Below are positions 1 to 11,458 of a stretch of 64,000 nucleotides of DNA, piece after piece. Made by a program: the position numbers and the translations under genes. This DNA is from Vitellaria paradoxa (Eukaryota; Streptophyta; Magnoliopsida; Ericales; Sapotaceae), in NCBI GenBank assembly GCA_019916065.1, contig CM034241.1, positions 21,095,541 through 21,159,540 of the forward strand. The letters run 5' to 3'. Within the stretch, counting starts at the first letter, position 1; each line of letters begins with the position of its first letter. The notes beneath the pieces are model-generated. The model was not told where the DNA came from and searched no databases. It saw only the letters and a program-made list of their open reading frames with translations.

Positions 1-1
1 A

Positions 2-748
2 CATCTTGAGCACATAGATTTTGAGACTATTCTTGACTCTAGTGGTCCCTCTATACAGTCTATATCTCATTTGCTCACTAAGGGTCGAGTCGACTGGATT
101 GGGGAGACTATTCCTCATCGCCAGTTATTTGAGATCAATAAGATGCTACATTTATATGTAGTGAGTTCTATTGATTCGACTTTCCATGTCACAGCAATGT
201 CTAAGCATCATGGACGCATTTTGCATTCCATTGTCACTGGATGCATCTTTGATCTGCCACTATTAATGTTTTAGCTTATAGCTGCAGGTAGTGATTCCAC
301 CTCTAGGTCTGACTCTTTGCCATTTGGTCTCTTCATTACTCACCACCTCCTTTCTCTTGGTGTTAAGGTACCTTCACAGTATGAGCTGATAAAAATTCCA
401 AAGACCATTAATCATGTGTTTGCATGCCGTAATAGGACCCACTCTAGGCCTACTCTAGTTCCTCAGGCAACCCCTCCACCAATCCTTGCTCAGACTACTC
501 ATCCTCCTGTTGATCCATTTGCTCCTTCATCTAGCACCCCACTTGCTTATGATCTGAATATGTTAGGTGCTATGTTAGCTTCCATTCAGGGGGAGAGTCA
601 GGCTTTTCATGATCGAGTCTGTCAATGCTTTGATGCTATAGATGTTCGTCAAGTGGAACTTCATGCATTTCAAATAGATATGGACACTCGGTTGAGGGCT
701 ATGCAGACTCGCCAGAATGAGATGCACCTCACTCTTACTCAAGTTTAG
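2..748 (+). pseudogene. Decayed third (env-like/transposon-protein) ORF of the copia element
   Basis: One reading frame is open from the window edge to a TAG at 746-748, broken only by an in-frame TAG at 272-274. The N-terminal part carries a PFGLFITHHLLSLGV-like segment that resembles the plant transposon-protein domain often found in extra retrotransposon ORFs. A proline-rich stretch follows, then a C-terminal part with heptad-like spacing (about residues 180-245) that could form a coiled coil. After the stop the same frame runs into a run of nine C (805-813); a different frame then gives an acidic, His/Asp/Gly-rich tail to about 900, so a frameshift in the C-run probably detached the tail. 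The true start lies left of the window. Sirevirus env-like proteins have this sort of layout, but no envelope function can be claimed. Confidence 0.55.
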
Positions 749-949
749 CAGAACTTGAACACCTTTGCCTACCTCTTTGGAGATCTTTTTGGCAGCAGCT
801 TCTTCCCCCCCCCACAGGTGATGGTGCTAGTGTTCATCATACAGAGGAAGTTCAGCATGGTGGAGATGGTGCCCATGGTGATGAGGATGATCATGGAGAT
901 GACAATCAGTGATACTTTATTATCTCTACTTAGTTGTCAATTCCAAGTC

Positions 950-963
950 AAAAAGGGGGAGAT
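950..963 (+). promoter_or_regulatory. Upstream copy of the polypurine tract
   Basis: A purine run ending in GGGGGAGAT lies about 450 bp before the tract that adjoins the LTR and shares its core. Extra upstream polypurine tracts are a known Sirevirus trait. Confidence 0.5.
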
Positions 964-1397
964 GATGTTTTGATGTTTTTGTGTGATGACTTGGATGGAT
1001 TGTAGGTTTTGTTTGATGACTTGGACTTATTTATTGGATGGATGTATTCATAACTTTATTTTGATGATGATCTTTTGATTTATGATATGATGTTTTATAA
1101 ACTCTCGTGGATTGGATATTTCTTAGCGTTGATATCTGGATATATGGTTGTAATTATCATTTGATTATTTAATTTTGATTCATTATGAACTCCTTGATTG
1201 GTTGATAGATTACTATTCTGTGTTACCCATGATACCGTGATGAGTTTGTTGAGTGTGCAGCCATACAGGATAAGAAGTGGAACATGTTGATGAATGATGG
1301 AATAGTTGATGGATAACTTGTTTACTAAGGCCTTAAGCTAGGATGAACTTAATTGTAATATTTTTGTTTGTTTTGTTTTGTTTTGACATAGAATTTT

Positions 1398-1410
1398 CAA
1401 AGGGGGAGAT
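1398..1410 (+). promoter_or_regulatory. Polypurine tract, plus-strand primer site
   Basis: The AAAGGGGGAGAT run ends exactly where the LTR begins with TGTTAAGTCC. In LTR elements this RNase H-resistant purine run primes plus-strand DNA synthesis. It fixes the orientation of the element as plus. Confidence 0.85.
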
Positions 1411-2285
1411 TGTTAAGTCCAAATGTTGTTAATTGGCAATCCATGATCAAATAGAACTCATTGTACTTTTAGACTTAGTGTAGGCTAAGACACTAGAGTC
1501 TTAAGTTGATTAGAATCCTAAAAGGTCTCAGAAGATCAAGTTTCCATAATGTCTGGAAGTCCTGAAGGGATTCAGAAGTCCTAAAGAGGCTCGGAACATA
1601 TTAACGCAGGAAGACCGCAGGAAGGTCGCAGTTGGCCGCGGGATAAAATCGAGAGCTAAAATCAGGAGTTTGGCCGTGCAGGAAGACCGCAGGAAGACTG
1701 CTTTGACTCGCAAGAAGACCGCGAGAAGGACACGAAAAGACCGTGGGAAGGACACGGAAAGACCACAGAGCGCCCTTCCTGCGAGGTGACTTTTTGTAAC
1801 TTGTTTTGCTCTATTTTGAGCCCTGGTTGGTCCTATCTCTATATATATCTTTAGGGCACACATTCAAGGGTAGAGACTGAGAGAATTTACATCAGATTTG
1901 AGAGCCAGAAAAGTCTACAAGTTCTCTCAAATTGCTTAGCCAATCTTTCAAGTGTTTGTGAGGTTCAAAGAAGTTCGAATCATTTAAGAGCTGAAGATTC
2001 AGCACGTGTGATTGCCGAGGATTTGGTCTTGTGCCTTCAAGGAGTCGAAGGATTTTGCCAAAGGTGTTGGTGAATCGAGGAGTCGATCAAACGTCAATGT
2101 AATATAGAGTCGAGGAGTCGATCTATCATGTTGTTGAGTATGTAACCAACTTTGTTTTATCAGTGAAATTTTTGTTTGAGGTTTCCTTTTGTGGGTTTCC
2201 TCGTTTTGTTTATCATGCCTTCTATCATTGTGTGTTTGTGGTGGATTGTTTGGGATTGCTATCAGCATAGTACGTAATTTTAACA
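1411..2285 (+). repeat. 3' LTR of the Sirevirus-like copia element (875 bp)
   Basis: It starts TGTTAA and ends TTAACA, a perfect 6-bp inverted terminus, directly after a polypurine tract. A TATA-like run (1840-1848) marks the promoter. The LTR is more GC-rich in 1600-1790, with repeated CGCAGGAAGACCGC-like words. The sequence beyond 2285 is a different element. Confidence 0.85.
1840..1848 (+). promoter_or_regulatory. TATA box of the copia LTR
   Basis: TATATATAT lies near the middle of the LTR, the usual place for the U3/R boundary. Transcription would start about 30 bp downstream. Confidence 0.55.
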
Positions 2286-3095
2286 CACGCCTTTTTGTCT
2301 TTCTTTTGTCCTAGTATAACTCCAATGGCATGGTCACTGATATCATACATAAGTTCAAAAGTAAGTGACCAATCAGGAGGTTAAAGTATATGAGCTATAG
2401 TTAGACAACCCTTGAGCTTATCAAAAGCTTTTTGACACTAGGGAGTCCATTCAAATGGTGTATCTTATAACAATAATTGACACAAGGGTTTTGAAATTTC
2501 ACTAAATGATTAAATGAACCTTCAATAAAATCCAACGTGCCCCAGAAATGATCAAATGTCTTTCACAGCTTGAAGAGTATGAAGTTTTTAAATCAATTCT
2601 ACCCTGGCTTAATCCACTTGGATACCTTCTTTAGAGACTACATGCCCTAACACAATTCTTGTGTAACCATAAAATGGCACTTTTTTCCCAATTTAGCACT
2701 AAATTGTTTTCTTCACATCGTGTCAAAACTAGATCAAGGTTTTTTAAGCACTACTCAAATGAATCACCATAAACTGAGAAATTATCTATGAATGCCTCGA
2801 CAATTTCTTCTACCATTTCACTAAAAATACTAATTATGTAGTGCTGAAAGGTAGCAGGAGCATTGCACAGGCCAAAGGGCATCCTTTTGTATGCAAAGGT
2901 ACCGAAAGGACAAGTAAAAGTAGTTTTACCTTGATCCTCTAGGGCAACCTCTATTTGCTTATAGCCTGAATAGCTATCTAAAAAGCAATAATATGCATGT
3001 CCAGCTACTCTTTCTAGAACTTGATTTAAGAATGAAAGATGAAAATGATCTTTCCTTGTAATTACATTGAGTATTCTATAATGCACACTCACCAA
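2286..3095 (-). pseudogene. Reverse transcriptase and start of RNase H, Athila-like
   Basis: The open part (3095-2751) carries RT motifs: YCFLDSYSGYKQIEVA, TTFTCPFGTFAYKRMPFGLCNAPATF in pieces, and the catalytic block reads FIDNFSVYGDSF, so the second Asp of the DD pair is Asn. Further left, in shifted frames, the thumb/connection and an RNase H start (ELMYDISDHAIGVILGQ) can be followed up to the copia LTR. RT copies element RNA into DNA and RNase H removes the RNA. The Asp-to-Asn change and the frameshifts indicate loss of function. Confidence 0.85.
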
Positions 3096-3534
3096 CCAGT
3101 TTGGATTCGAGTTGGGACCAACTCAATATTCTCATTTTGAACCACTGTAACTCACGATTTCTTAGGGACTACTTATGTAAGACTCACCCATTCAGAATCA
3201 AAGATTAGATAAATTATTCCTACATCTAGTAGTTTCAAAACTTCAACTCTCACTACTTCTTTTATGTTTGGATTGAGTCGTCTTTGCATTTGACGAACTA
3301 GTTTGGCATCCTCTTCCAAATATATACGATGTGTGTAAAAGGAGGAGACTTATACCCGTTAAGTCTGCCATTGACTATCCCAAAGCTTTCTTATGATTTT
3401 CAAAAGATCAACTAGCATATGCTCTTGATAGGTGGTCAATTCTGATGAAATAACTACAGGGTATGTTTCTCCCTCACCTAGAAAGGCGTATTTCAAATTA
3501 TGGGATAGACGTTTCCTATTAGGATTTGGATCTT

Positions 3535-4287
3535 TTACTTCTGAGGACTCTGCTTATTCAAAAGCAGTCCCAGATTTTCAAAGGCTGGTACCCATTTTCC
3601 TACAGACATGATTGGGCACATCTCCAACCAATTGACAACTGCTCCTAATTCATGGTTTGACATCGTGGAATTTAATTTTTCCTTGCTAAAACAAATTACT
3701 TTTTCTATAGGAGCCTTGATGAATTCACAATCAACGTAGTCCTGGACTATTGTTTTAACTAAGTCCACTTCTTGTACATCAAGCACCTCTTTTGGTTGTT
3801 TGGTAACATGAAAGATATTCATTTCAAATTCAATATTACCAAAAGACATTTTCATGGACCCATTCCTGCAATTGATTAAAGCATTCGATGTTGCTAAGAA
3901 TGGGTCCAAGAATTACTGGTGTCTGCTTTGTTACAGATAGACTGGTAAGTGGTTGAGTATCTAGAATTATAAAGTCCACTGAAAATAAAAGTTTTCTACT
4001 TGTACTAGTACATCTTCAACTATACCACATGGCACTTTAATTGATCGATCTACAAGCTGCAAAGTCACACGGGTAGGTTTTATTTCTCCTAAGCCCAATT
4101 GTTCATACACTGAATAAGGAAACAAATTTACACTTACTCCTAAATCAAGCAGTGCTCGACTAATATAGTACTTCCTTATATAGCAAGATATAGTGGGACA
4201 ACCAGAGTCCTTACATTTCGAGGGTGTACAACATTGTACTATAGCACTTGCTAGTTTAGTGAGAAATGTTTTCTCCTTTACATGCAA
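3535..4287 (-). pseudogene. Aspartic protease and linker, Athila-like
   Basis: At 4287-3967 the retropepsin core reads ALLDLGVSVNLFPYSVYEQL, in which the usual D-S/T-G is DLG, followed by LGLGEIKPT. The 3909-3535 block carries FLATSNALINCRNG and a FEMNIF motif typical of the stretch between protease and RT in Athila elements. At least one frameshift lies near 3905-3966. In an active element this enzyme cuts the Gag-Pol polyprotein. Confidence 0.8.
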
Positions 4288-4338
4288 TCTTCTTTTTACA
4301 GTGCATAATTCCTTAAGGAACTTAGCCTATGAAGGGAT

Positions 4339-6200
4339 TTACTTAATCGCATCAAGAAGAGGTATATTGATTTTCACTTGTTTGGATACCTCTAGCAATT
4401 CAGCTGTTTGGGCTTCCTTTCTAGCTTTTAATAATCTTTGAGGAAAGGGTGCTTTAGGAACATATTCCCTAAGCACTCTTATTTGTTCTTCATCATTTTC
4501 TTTTTCTTTCCCCTTTTCTTCTTCCTTTTTATCCTCGTCTATAGACTCTTTAATTACAATTGGCTGTTTTCCCACCTTCTTACTATCATTCAACATCTAC
4601 CTAGGTTTCAATTTTTCTCTAGTTTCATCCTCCTTAGGATGGATGGTCTTATCTATAATTTTACTTATACTCCTAAGCATTGTGATGTTTTGTACCTGTT
4701 CCACATTCCCAGGCACATTAGAAGACCCTTCAACTTGTTTAGCTTGGGCCACTAGATTTGGACGAGGTTGAGTGGGAAATTGACCCTTTGGTTATGCAGT
4801 CAATGTTTGAGTTAAAAGGGTCAACTGACTCTTGATATCATACAAATTTCTATTATTTTGGGCCCAAAGTGAAGATTGAATATTCATAAACTGTTGAAGT
4901 GTTTCCTCTGTGGATCTCTTATTTGGGGGAATGTTTGGAGCATGTGATGGTCCCACATTCTGAGGCAATCCTGAATTAGGGATTAGAACTTGAGGAACTA
5001 GAGGATGAGGAGCATGTTAGGGTTGCAGTATTTGAGCTCCCTTATTTCTCCAACTGAAATTAGGACGGTTCCACACAGTTAGATCATATGTCTCAGAATA
5101 AAGATTTCCTTCTAAATTTTGTCCACGATATGATGGGCAGTATTAGTTTACAGCATGGATTGGGAGTTCACTAGATGACTGACCTTGCACAACCTCTCTA
5201 CAAATTGGGATACTATGACAATTATCTATTCTATGAGTTTGGCTATCACACACTATACAATAGATATTTGCAACAGGTTCCTTTATAGCATGTGTCCCTT
5301 TTAATTTTCAGGGTCTCAATTTCTCTTGTGAGTGTTGCTAGTTTTTCTTTGAGGTCATCAGTTTCACTCAACTGATGCATACCTCTGGTTGGGGTGACAC
5401 TAGCAGTTTAGGTGTTTTGAGATCCCGTGATATCCCAAGTTTGTGCATTCTCAACTAAGAATTCAAAGTATTCATAAGCCTCCTCACGTGTTTTATCATA
5501 AAACTACCCATTGCACATTGTTTCCACAAACTATTTTAATTATGGCGTCAGTGATCCATAAAAGATACTAACAAGATGGAAAATTTCAAATTCATGGTGT
5601 GGATAAGAATGTAAGAGAATTTTAAATCTCTCCTAGCTTTGATAAAAGATTTCACCATGTTATGGAGCCAAATTTAGAATTTGATGCTGTATAGCATCAA
5701 TTCTATTGGGAGGGAAATTTTTCTTTAAGAATTTAGCTTGCACTTCATCCTATGTGCGAATGGAATTAGATGGTAGGAATTCAAACCATCTAGCAGCCTT
5801 ATCTTTCAAAGAAAACAGGAAGAGCTTAAGGAATACTAAATCAATTGGGCATCCCTAATCCTTAATTATGACACAAATGTTCCTAAATCGAGTTAAGTGA
5901 TCGTATAGATTTTCAAAATCCATTCTATGAAAAGTAGGTAGCAAATGTATCATGCCAAGTTTGAAATTGAAAGCTCTCTGATTTTCTAGCCAAACTATAT
6001 AGGATTCAAGAGTGTGTTTATCTTGTTGCAAGATGTCCCTCCTAGAACATCTAGCAGCAACAGCTTAATCTTCAGCTATGTCTAAAGTTGGAGTAGGAAG
6101 TATAGGACTATGAACTTCTATAAAAGGATTTTCTGGTTCAAATGAAAGATTTAAGGGTTCAGGATGCCTTAATCTACTGTCTTCCCCATGAGTCCAAACA
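4339..6200 (-). pseudogene. Gag remnant with zinc knuckle, Athila-like
   Basis: The C-terminal piece (4596-4339) is highly charged (KKEEEKGKEKENDEE) and ends in a YVPKAPFPQRL motif usual before the Athila protease. A CX2CX4HX4C knuckle (C-IV-C-DSQT-H-RIDN-C) is readable at about 5262-5217. The core gag (about 5990-5450) contains FYDKTREEAYEYFE. Stops and frameshifts interrupt all of it. Gag would form the virus-like particle and bind element RNA through the knuckle. Confidence 0.75.
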
Positions 6201-6385
6201 CTCAAAAGCTAAGGAAATTACTTCTGTAAAGGTACTGTGGCTCGAACCAGAAGCCTAAGTGTCTGGACCACAAAGTGTTACTTTGGGACTTAGAGAAAAA
6301 CTTTGATAAATTTATATATATATATATTTATATAAAATAACAAATTAACTTAAAAATGAAAGTAACCTAAAAACTAAAATTTGGC

Positions 6386-6403
6386 TTTCCGGCAATGACG
6401 CCA
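6386..6403 (-). promoter_or_regulatory. Primer-binding site, tRNA-Asp type (degraded)
   Basis: The minus strand reads TGGCGTCATTGCCGGAAA, close to the complement of the tRNA-Asp 3' end (TGGCGCCGTTGCCGGGGA) used by Athila elements. It lies a few bases inside the inferred LTR end. Confidence 0.7.
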
Positions 6404-6408
6404 AAACT

Positions 6409-7884
6409 TGACCGCGTCTAAATATTGCATCTAAACTAACCCTTAAGTGCAAGGGTGTGCGGTGTAGTTTTAACTCGGTGAGACCGAGGTCAAATCCACA
6501 GGAAACCTACGTTTAGTTTCTAGGTTGTTACAGAAATTATCAATTCTAAGTTTGATGAATATCAAAAAAATTTTTTAGGTTTTTAGAAAATGAAATAAAA
6601 AGAAATAATTCTCTACCACTTATTTAACTACATAAAATTCAGAAAATACTTTTGTTTCAACAAGAATAATGATTAATGATAACAAAATTCAACTAAAGAA
6701 TGAATTGAGCAAAGTAAACGCTTTTGAAATTTCAAAGCAACAAATTAATTAACTACGGAATTAATTCGAATAACAAAACACTATCAACTAAAATTCTTGA
6801 TTCAACTCTCAATTTCAGGTGGTTTAATCACATCACAAAGGGATGTGTACACAACTACAATCTAAAGTTCACGTAAAAGAACAAATAAATTGGAAAGATA
6901 TTTTCATTAAAAGTTCATTATTTCCCAAAACTCAGTTTTATACTCTCATTTAGGATTGTAAAACTGGAAGAATATTCTTTGATATTACTTGGGTGCAAAT
7001 CCAAATTTGTTTTGTTCAAAAATATCAATGCCAAGTTTTAATAGAAAACCTTTACCAGTTATTACAGAGAATATAGTCAAAGATTTTCGTTTTCAAAAGC
7101 TTTTGAAACAAACAAAATCATATTTGAAATATATAGATCCCTATGCATGAGTTTTAGCAAACAATGCAAAAGGTCTACGCATATCTTATTGTTCATAATA
7201 ACCCACCCTAAATTGTTTCGTTGAATCAAGAAAGAAGGGTTTACGCTAGCATGATTTCAAGATACATAATAAAAAAACAAATAAAAAATAAATCACTAAA
7301 CTAAACAATGAATCAAAAGATAATATTATTAAATCAATAAGCGAAAATAACATACTTTGAAATTGAATCCAATGGAAAACGATGAACAATGAAGGCTGTA
7401 ACAACTCCTATGAAGGCTCCACCAAACTTTAAAAGCATTCTCCACGCATCAAAAACTCTCTAAAGGTCTGAAAGAATGTAGGGTAAAAGTTGCCAATACG
7501 ACTACGCGAAAATAGTATTTATAATTATTACAAAAACTCTAAAAAAAACTGACAAAAATGGGCACTAAAGCTTAATGTGGTCCAGACCACCTGACAAGGT
7601 GTTCGGACCATAGAACCCTTTTTTCTAGGTTCTACTTTCTTCCTCCAACTTAGCCTTTGACTTGGTCCGGACTATCCTGTCAGGTGGTCCAGACCATAGT
7701 GTCCTCTCCATCTTCTAAATCACTTTCATCACTGCTAATTATGATTATTTTGCCCTTTTTTTTGCAATTTAGAAAATAAATTCCATAAGTGATAATATAA
7801 TAACAAAACTCTTAAATTTATCACTTAAATCCATGGATAAAGGTCAAAATATAGAGTTTGTAATTACACTTTTCAAGTGTAATC
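6409..7884 (-). repeat. 5' LTR of the Athila-like element (about 1.48 kb)
   Basis: On the plus strand the segment begins TGACCGCG next to the primer site and is taken to end at AAGTGTAATCA. These termini parallel the clearly defined LTRs of element E (TGACCGCT...GCTCAATCA). Coding sequence of another element resumes immediately after 7884. Only one LTR copy is in the window, so the outer boundary is inferred. No gene is present in it. Confidence 0.6.
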
Positions 7885-9330
7885 ACTTCAACATAAAGTA
7901 GCCTTCGGTGTCATGACCTGGTGATCCTCTATGGTATACAAAGCTCTTAAAAGGATCATAAGAGTGAGGGAAAGGTGGTGTTGGCACCTGGTATGGTAGA
8001 GGTTTAATCTAATGCGCAGCGAGGAGTTATTGATAAGCCTCAGTCAAGGTGCAAACCTACTTTGAAAGAACTTCTCTTGATTTGGGTAAAGACCAAAGAC
8101 AATTATCTATTCCTTGCCTCTAGAATGCATTCTGTTGAGTTGAAGAAAAGAGTGGCATTGTGGATCAGGAGGATAGCACTGCAACTATTTTTGCTCCTCT
8201 TTTAGTCTTTATCTTGTTAAAGGCGTTATTGGAGTATGGATAATCAGTCGATTGGACTGAATGCCTTCTTCTATCATCTCCACTTGAATTATGAGCTTAA
8301 CAAAAGAGCAGTGTAGGTTTGAAAACATCCTATCGAAGTATATCCCTTTAAGTGTTTGCACAAATATTTTGCTAAATTCGGTCTCAATTAAGGGAGGATT
8401 AACTTGGGATGCACTTTCTTGCCATCTTAGAGCATAAGCACAAAAGGTCTCAGAGTTAAACTTCTTCCTGGTCATGAAAAAGCATCTGTTAATGACCAAC
8501 TTGCAATTATATCTGTATTGTTTCATGAAGACGGCTATAAGATCTTCCCAACTTCTTATCTAGGACATGTCTAGGCATGAATACCATTAGAGTGCTGAGC
8601 TAGTGAGGCTTTATTGAAAAAGCTGATCGTGAGAGGGTGGTTGTCATTATAACCACAGAGAGCACGAATATAAAGCCTAAGAAGAGCAATGGGTCCCCTA
8701 CCCCACTATACTTGGGGAACTCTGGAATTTTGAACTTGGAAGGTAGCTTCAGATTTGGGTAGAAACACAATTTTTGGAAATTAGTATTCCCCTAGATAGA
8801 GGTGCTAGAGTGATTCTTCAAGACCTCCTCAATGCTTTTGAGTTTTTGGGCCAAAGTAGGCTCCAATGTTGAAGGAGACAGTGGTTAGGATGGTTGTGGT
8901 TGAAGGAGTAATGGTTGTCATTATAGGAGACTGCTTGGTTTGAATTGTGGAGGTTAAAATTTTGCGAAAGAGGGCATGGGAGGTGTGCCAGAGTTGGCTA
9001 TTTGATGAGTGGGGTTTTGAAAGTTTGATTGAAGAACTGTCACTCCTAGAAAAAAATGGGAAAGGGGCACTGGATAAACCTTTGGCAGTAAAATTGGCCA
9101 TAGTTGAAGGGATGTTAGTGGTGGTGTTAGAAGTGGGGTTAGTAGTAAAAGCTGGGAATGGTTGTAGCTGACTTGTTCCCTCTGTTGTAACTACGATTGG
9201 TGCTTAAGTTCCAATGGTAATTGTGGTGAATGCTTCAACTATAGATGCTATGTCTTTGATTTCAGATCTGGTGTTATCAAAGAAGTGTTGAGCGGAGCAA
9301 ATGGTAACAACGGTACCTGTTATTTTTATT
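7885..9330 (-). pseudogene. Gag remnant of an Ogre/Tat-like element (element A)
   Basis: The block 8526-8209 matches the gag core of the Ogre/Tat lineage: NSETFCAYALRWQESASQV followed by NPPLIETEF and EMIEEGIQSNRL. Near 8000-7890 a PHSYDPFKSFVYHRG/SPGHDTEGY stretch resembles the C-terminal knuckle-like segment of these gags. The N-terminal part (about 9300-8829) is Thr/Ser/Pro-rich. There are several stops and frameshifts. The 3' continuation of this gag is cut off by the Athila-like LTR at 7884, consistent with a nested insertion. Together with the primer site at 15851 and the large LTR beyond it, this defines element A on the minus strand. Confidence 0.7.
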
Positions 9331-9547
9331 AAAATTGATTTTGAATGAAATTTTATTTGATTTTATTTATGGGGTCATCCTCATTGGTGAAGGAAAGAAT
9401 GATAATGTGATTTGAATTATATGCAAGAGATTGTCACTGAAATCCTTGTTTTATTACCTAGTTCGATTCAAATTTGTCATTAGAAGAATTATTACAAATA
9501 ATTGAATTGGATGAATTGAAATGAGTATTCACTTTATAAAATGTAAC

Positions 9548-10312
9548 GAACTAGCAATTACTCGTGCCTGAAGGCACAAAAATACAATTTGGCATGTAAA
9601 TAACTTAAATTTAAATTTATAAAACAAACTTATATAAAAAAATGTAAAAATAACATATAAAAATAAAAATCATTAATCAAAAGAGATTAAGGTATAAAAT
9701 TTTATTTTTTTTGCAAATATTAATACTTTTTTAAAATATTAATTTAAAATTTTTTATATAAAAAGTATTCAAAAAAATACTTACACGTTACACTATGTGT
9801 CATTTATATAATAAGTAAGTTAAAAATTTTGAATTTGAGATATTTTTAACTGTTGAATTCGCTAAATAGCCATGATTAGTTTTATTTTTCTCTCACTCTT
9901 TTTATATTTTTTTAATACTTTTTATATAAAAGATTTTAAATTAATATTCTAAAAAATGTAACATACACTTTTACAGTCTGCTTCATTTATAAAATAAGCA
10001 AGTTTAAAATTTTAAATATTTTTAACTATTAAATTTGTTAAATAGTCAGAATTATTTTTCTTTTTCTCCCATTATTCCGATATTTTTTGAATACTTTTTA
10101 TAGAAAAGATTTTAAATTAATATTTTACAAAAGTAATAATATTTGTAATAAATATTAAAATTTTATACCTTAGTCTCTTTTAATTAATGATTTTTATTTT
10201 TATATGTTATTTTTGCACTTTTTTATATAAGTTTGCTTTATAAATTTAAATTTAAATTATTTATACGCCAAATTATATTTTTGTGTCTTTAAGCACAGGC
10301 AATTGCTAGTTC
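9548..10312. mobile_element. Foldback element with about 230-bp inverted arms and Helitron-like ends
   Basis: The left arm (9548-about 9780) and right arm (about 10080-10312) are inverted copies that align base for base with few mismatches, starting GAACTAGCAATT. Read outward, each end shows a short GTGCC...GGCAC-type hairpin followed about 10 bases later by CTAG and then T, the layout of a plant Helitron 3' terminus. The loop contains two imperfect copies of a 175-185-bp AT-rich unit. No ORF is present. It could be two Helitron 3' ends joined head to head, or a MITE with long inverted repeats; a convincing target duplication was not found (TAA on both sides with one extra base). Confidence 0.6.
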
Positions 10313-11275
10313 TAATAAAAAAGATAAAAACTTTTAGAGTAGTATATATATTATCATAAACTTAAGGTTAAAAAAAAATTATACGAAACACTTCATTATC
10401 ATGAACTTTTTTTTTCTATCTAGATATTAGGACAATACATACTAAAAATTATTAAATATTCTTACCACTGGACATGTATTTTCCTTTCCCTTGCTTTTTT
10501 ACATTGAAATGAGTAAATAACAGATAAATATTAAAATTATTAAAAAACTTATCACTGAAAGTGCATTTTCCTTCACCTCTCTACTATAGCTATCCTTCTC
10601 CTTTCCTTTAGACATCATATTTACTCTTACCTTTTTATTAAAAAGAACAGGCAAAAAATTTAGAGGCATGATATACTACTTCGTATTTATTATATTAAAA
10701 CAGTACTTTGTTACATTAGAATAGTAGTCTTACCTCACAAATGTGCATAGCATTAAAGTCTTGTTCATCACGAATCACAACGCCTATATTTTTTTCATGC
10801 AAAAATTGAACCTATATATATAAAGGCATTTGCGAGGGGAATAAATAAGTAGTAATACAATGTTCATGGCATGTCTTAAATTTTTCTTCTATGGATGAGT
10901 GTTATACGCACGGCTTATGCTTAGTATCTTAAAAATTAATAAAATAAAAGCAGTAAATGGATTATAATTTACCATTCGATGTACTTCTGTATCCACCTGT
11001 ATTTTAAATAACATAAGCAAAAGTACATATTAACCGCAATGAAAATCAAGCTATTCAAGAAAATCTAACTTACGTGACCAAAAATTGTAACGTCTTTCAT
11101 GATCAAAAATTGCTGTAAGTTAATTATGTTATAACCTGAAAATTCATTAAAATTAAATATTAATTGCAAAAACAAATACTCATTTATATTTTATCAAATA
11201 ACCATTTTAACTTACTATGCGTTGAATTGCCCATATAAGAATAATAATGCAAAAAATAGCTTAGCAACCAAAGCA
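10313..11275. other. AT-rich spacer without recognised features
   Basis: There is no long ORF on either strand and no clear repeat terminus. It lies between the foldback element and the next Helitron-like terminus and probably belongs to the same insertion cluster in the leader of element A. Confidence 0.5.
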
Positions 11276-11458
11276 AACTACTATTTGCCCGTGCCTAAAG
11301 GGACAAAAAATAATTTTTACTGATAAAGTAATAATATTTGTTGTCATTAAATAAATTTTCTAGCTAAAAATTTTTAATCTACATAATAAAACACATCATT
11401 TAATTTGATATTTGTCTCAGTCATCACTAAAATTTTACCACATCATTTCTTATTATTA

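Larger units (their letters stand above)
1..2285 (+). mobile_element. 3' part of a Sirevirus-like Ty1/copia retrotransposon
   Basis: The segment ends in a complete LTR (1411-2285) preceded by a polypurine tract, so this is the 3' end of a plus-strand element that begins left of the window. It carries a decayed third ORF (2-748) and two copies of the AAGGGGGAGAT-type polypurine motif (950-963 and 1398-1410). Repeated polypurine tracts and an extra ORF between pol and the 3' LTR are typical of Sireviruses, hence the lineage call. No pol domain is visible here, so copia membership rests on the 3' architecture only. Its right end directly abuts a minus-strand gypsy RNase H sequence, which suggests it inserted into that element; the target duplication cannot be tested because the left end is outside the window. 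Confidence 0.75.
2286..7884 (-). mobile_element. Athila-like Ty3/gypsy element, 5' portion, minus strand
   Basis: Read on the minus strand from the right: LTR (6409-7884), a tRNA-Asp-type primer site (6386-6403), gag with zinc knuckle (about 6200-4339), protease and linker (4287-3535), RT and the start of RNase H (3095-2286). The sequence stops mid RNase H at the copia LTR; the rest and the 3' LTR must lie left of the window if the copia element inserted here. Motifs such as LATSNALINCRNG and YEQLGLGEIKPT are characteristic of Athila-type pol. Frameshifts and stops throughout show a dead copy. The right boundary abuts an Ogre-like gag that resumes in the same direction, suggesting insertion into it. 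Confidence 0.8.

Noticed and set aside
4438..4755. 105-codon plus-strand ORF
   Set aside because: Shadow of the Lys/Glu-rich gag remnant on the minus strand.
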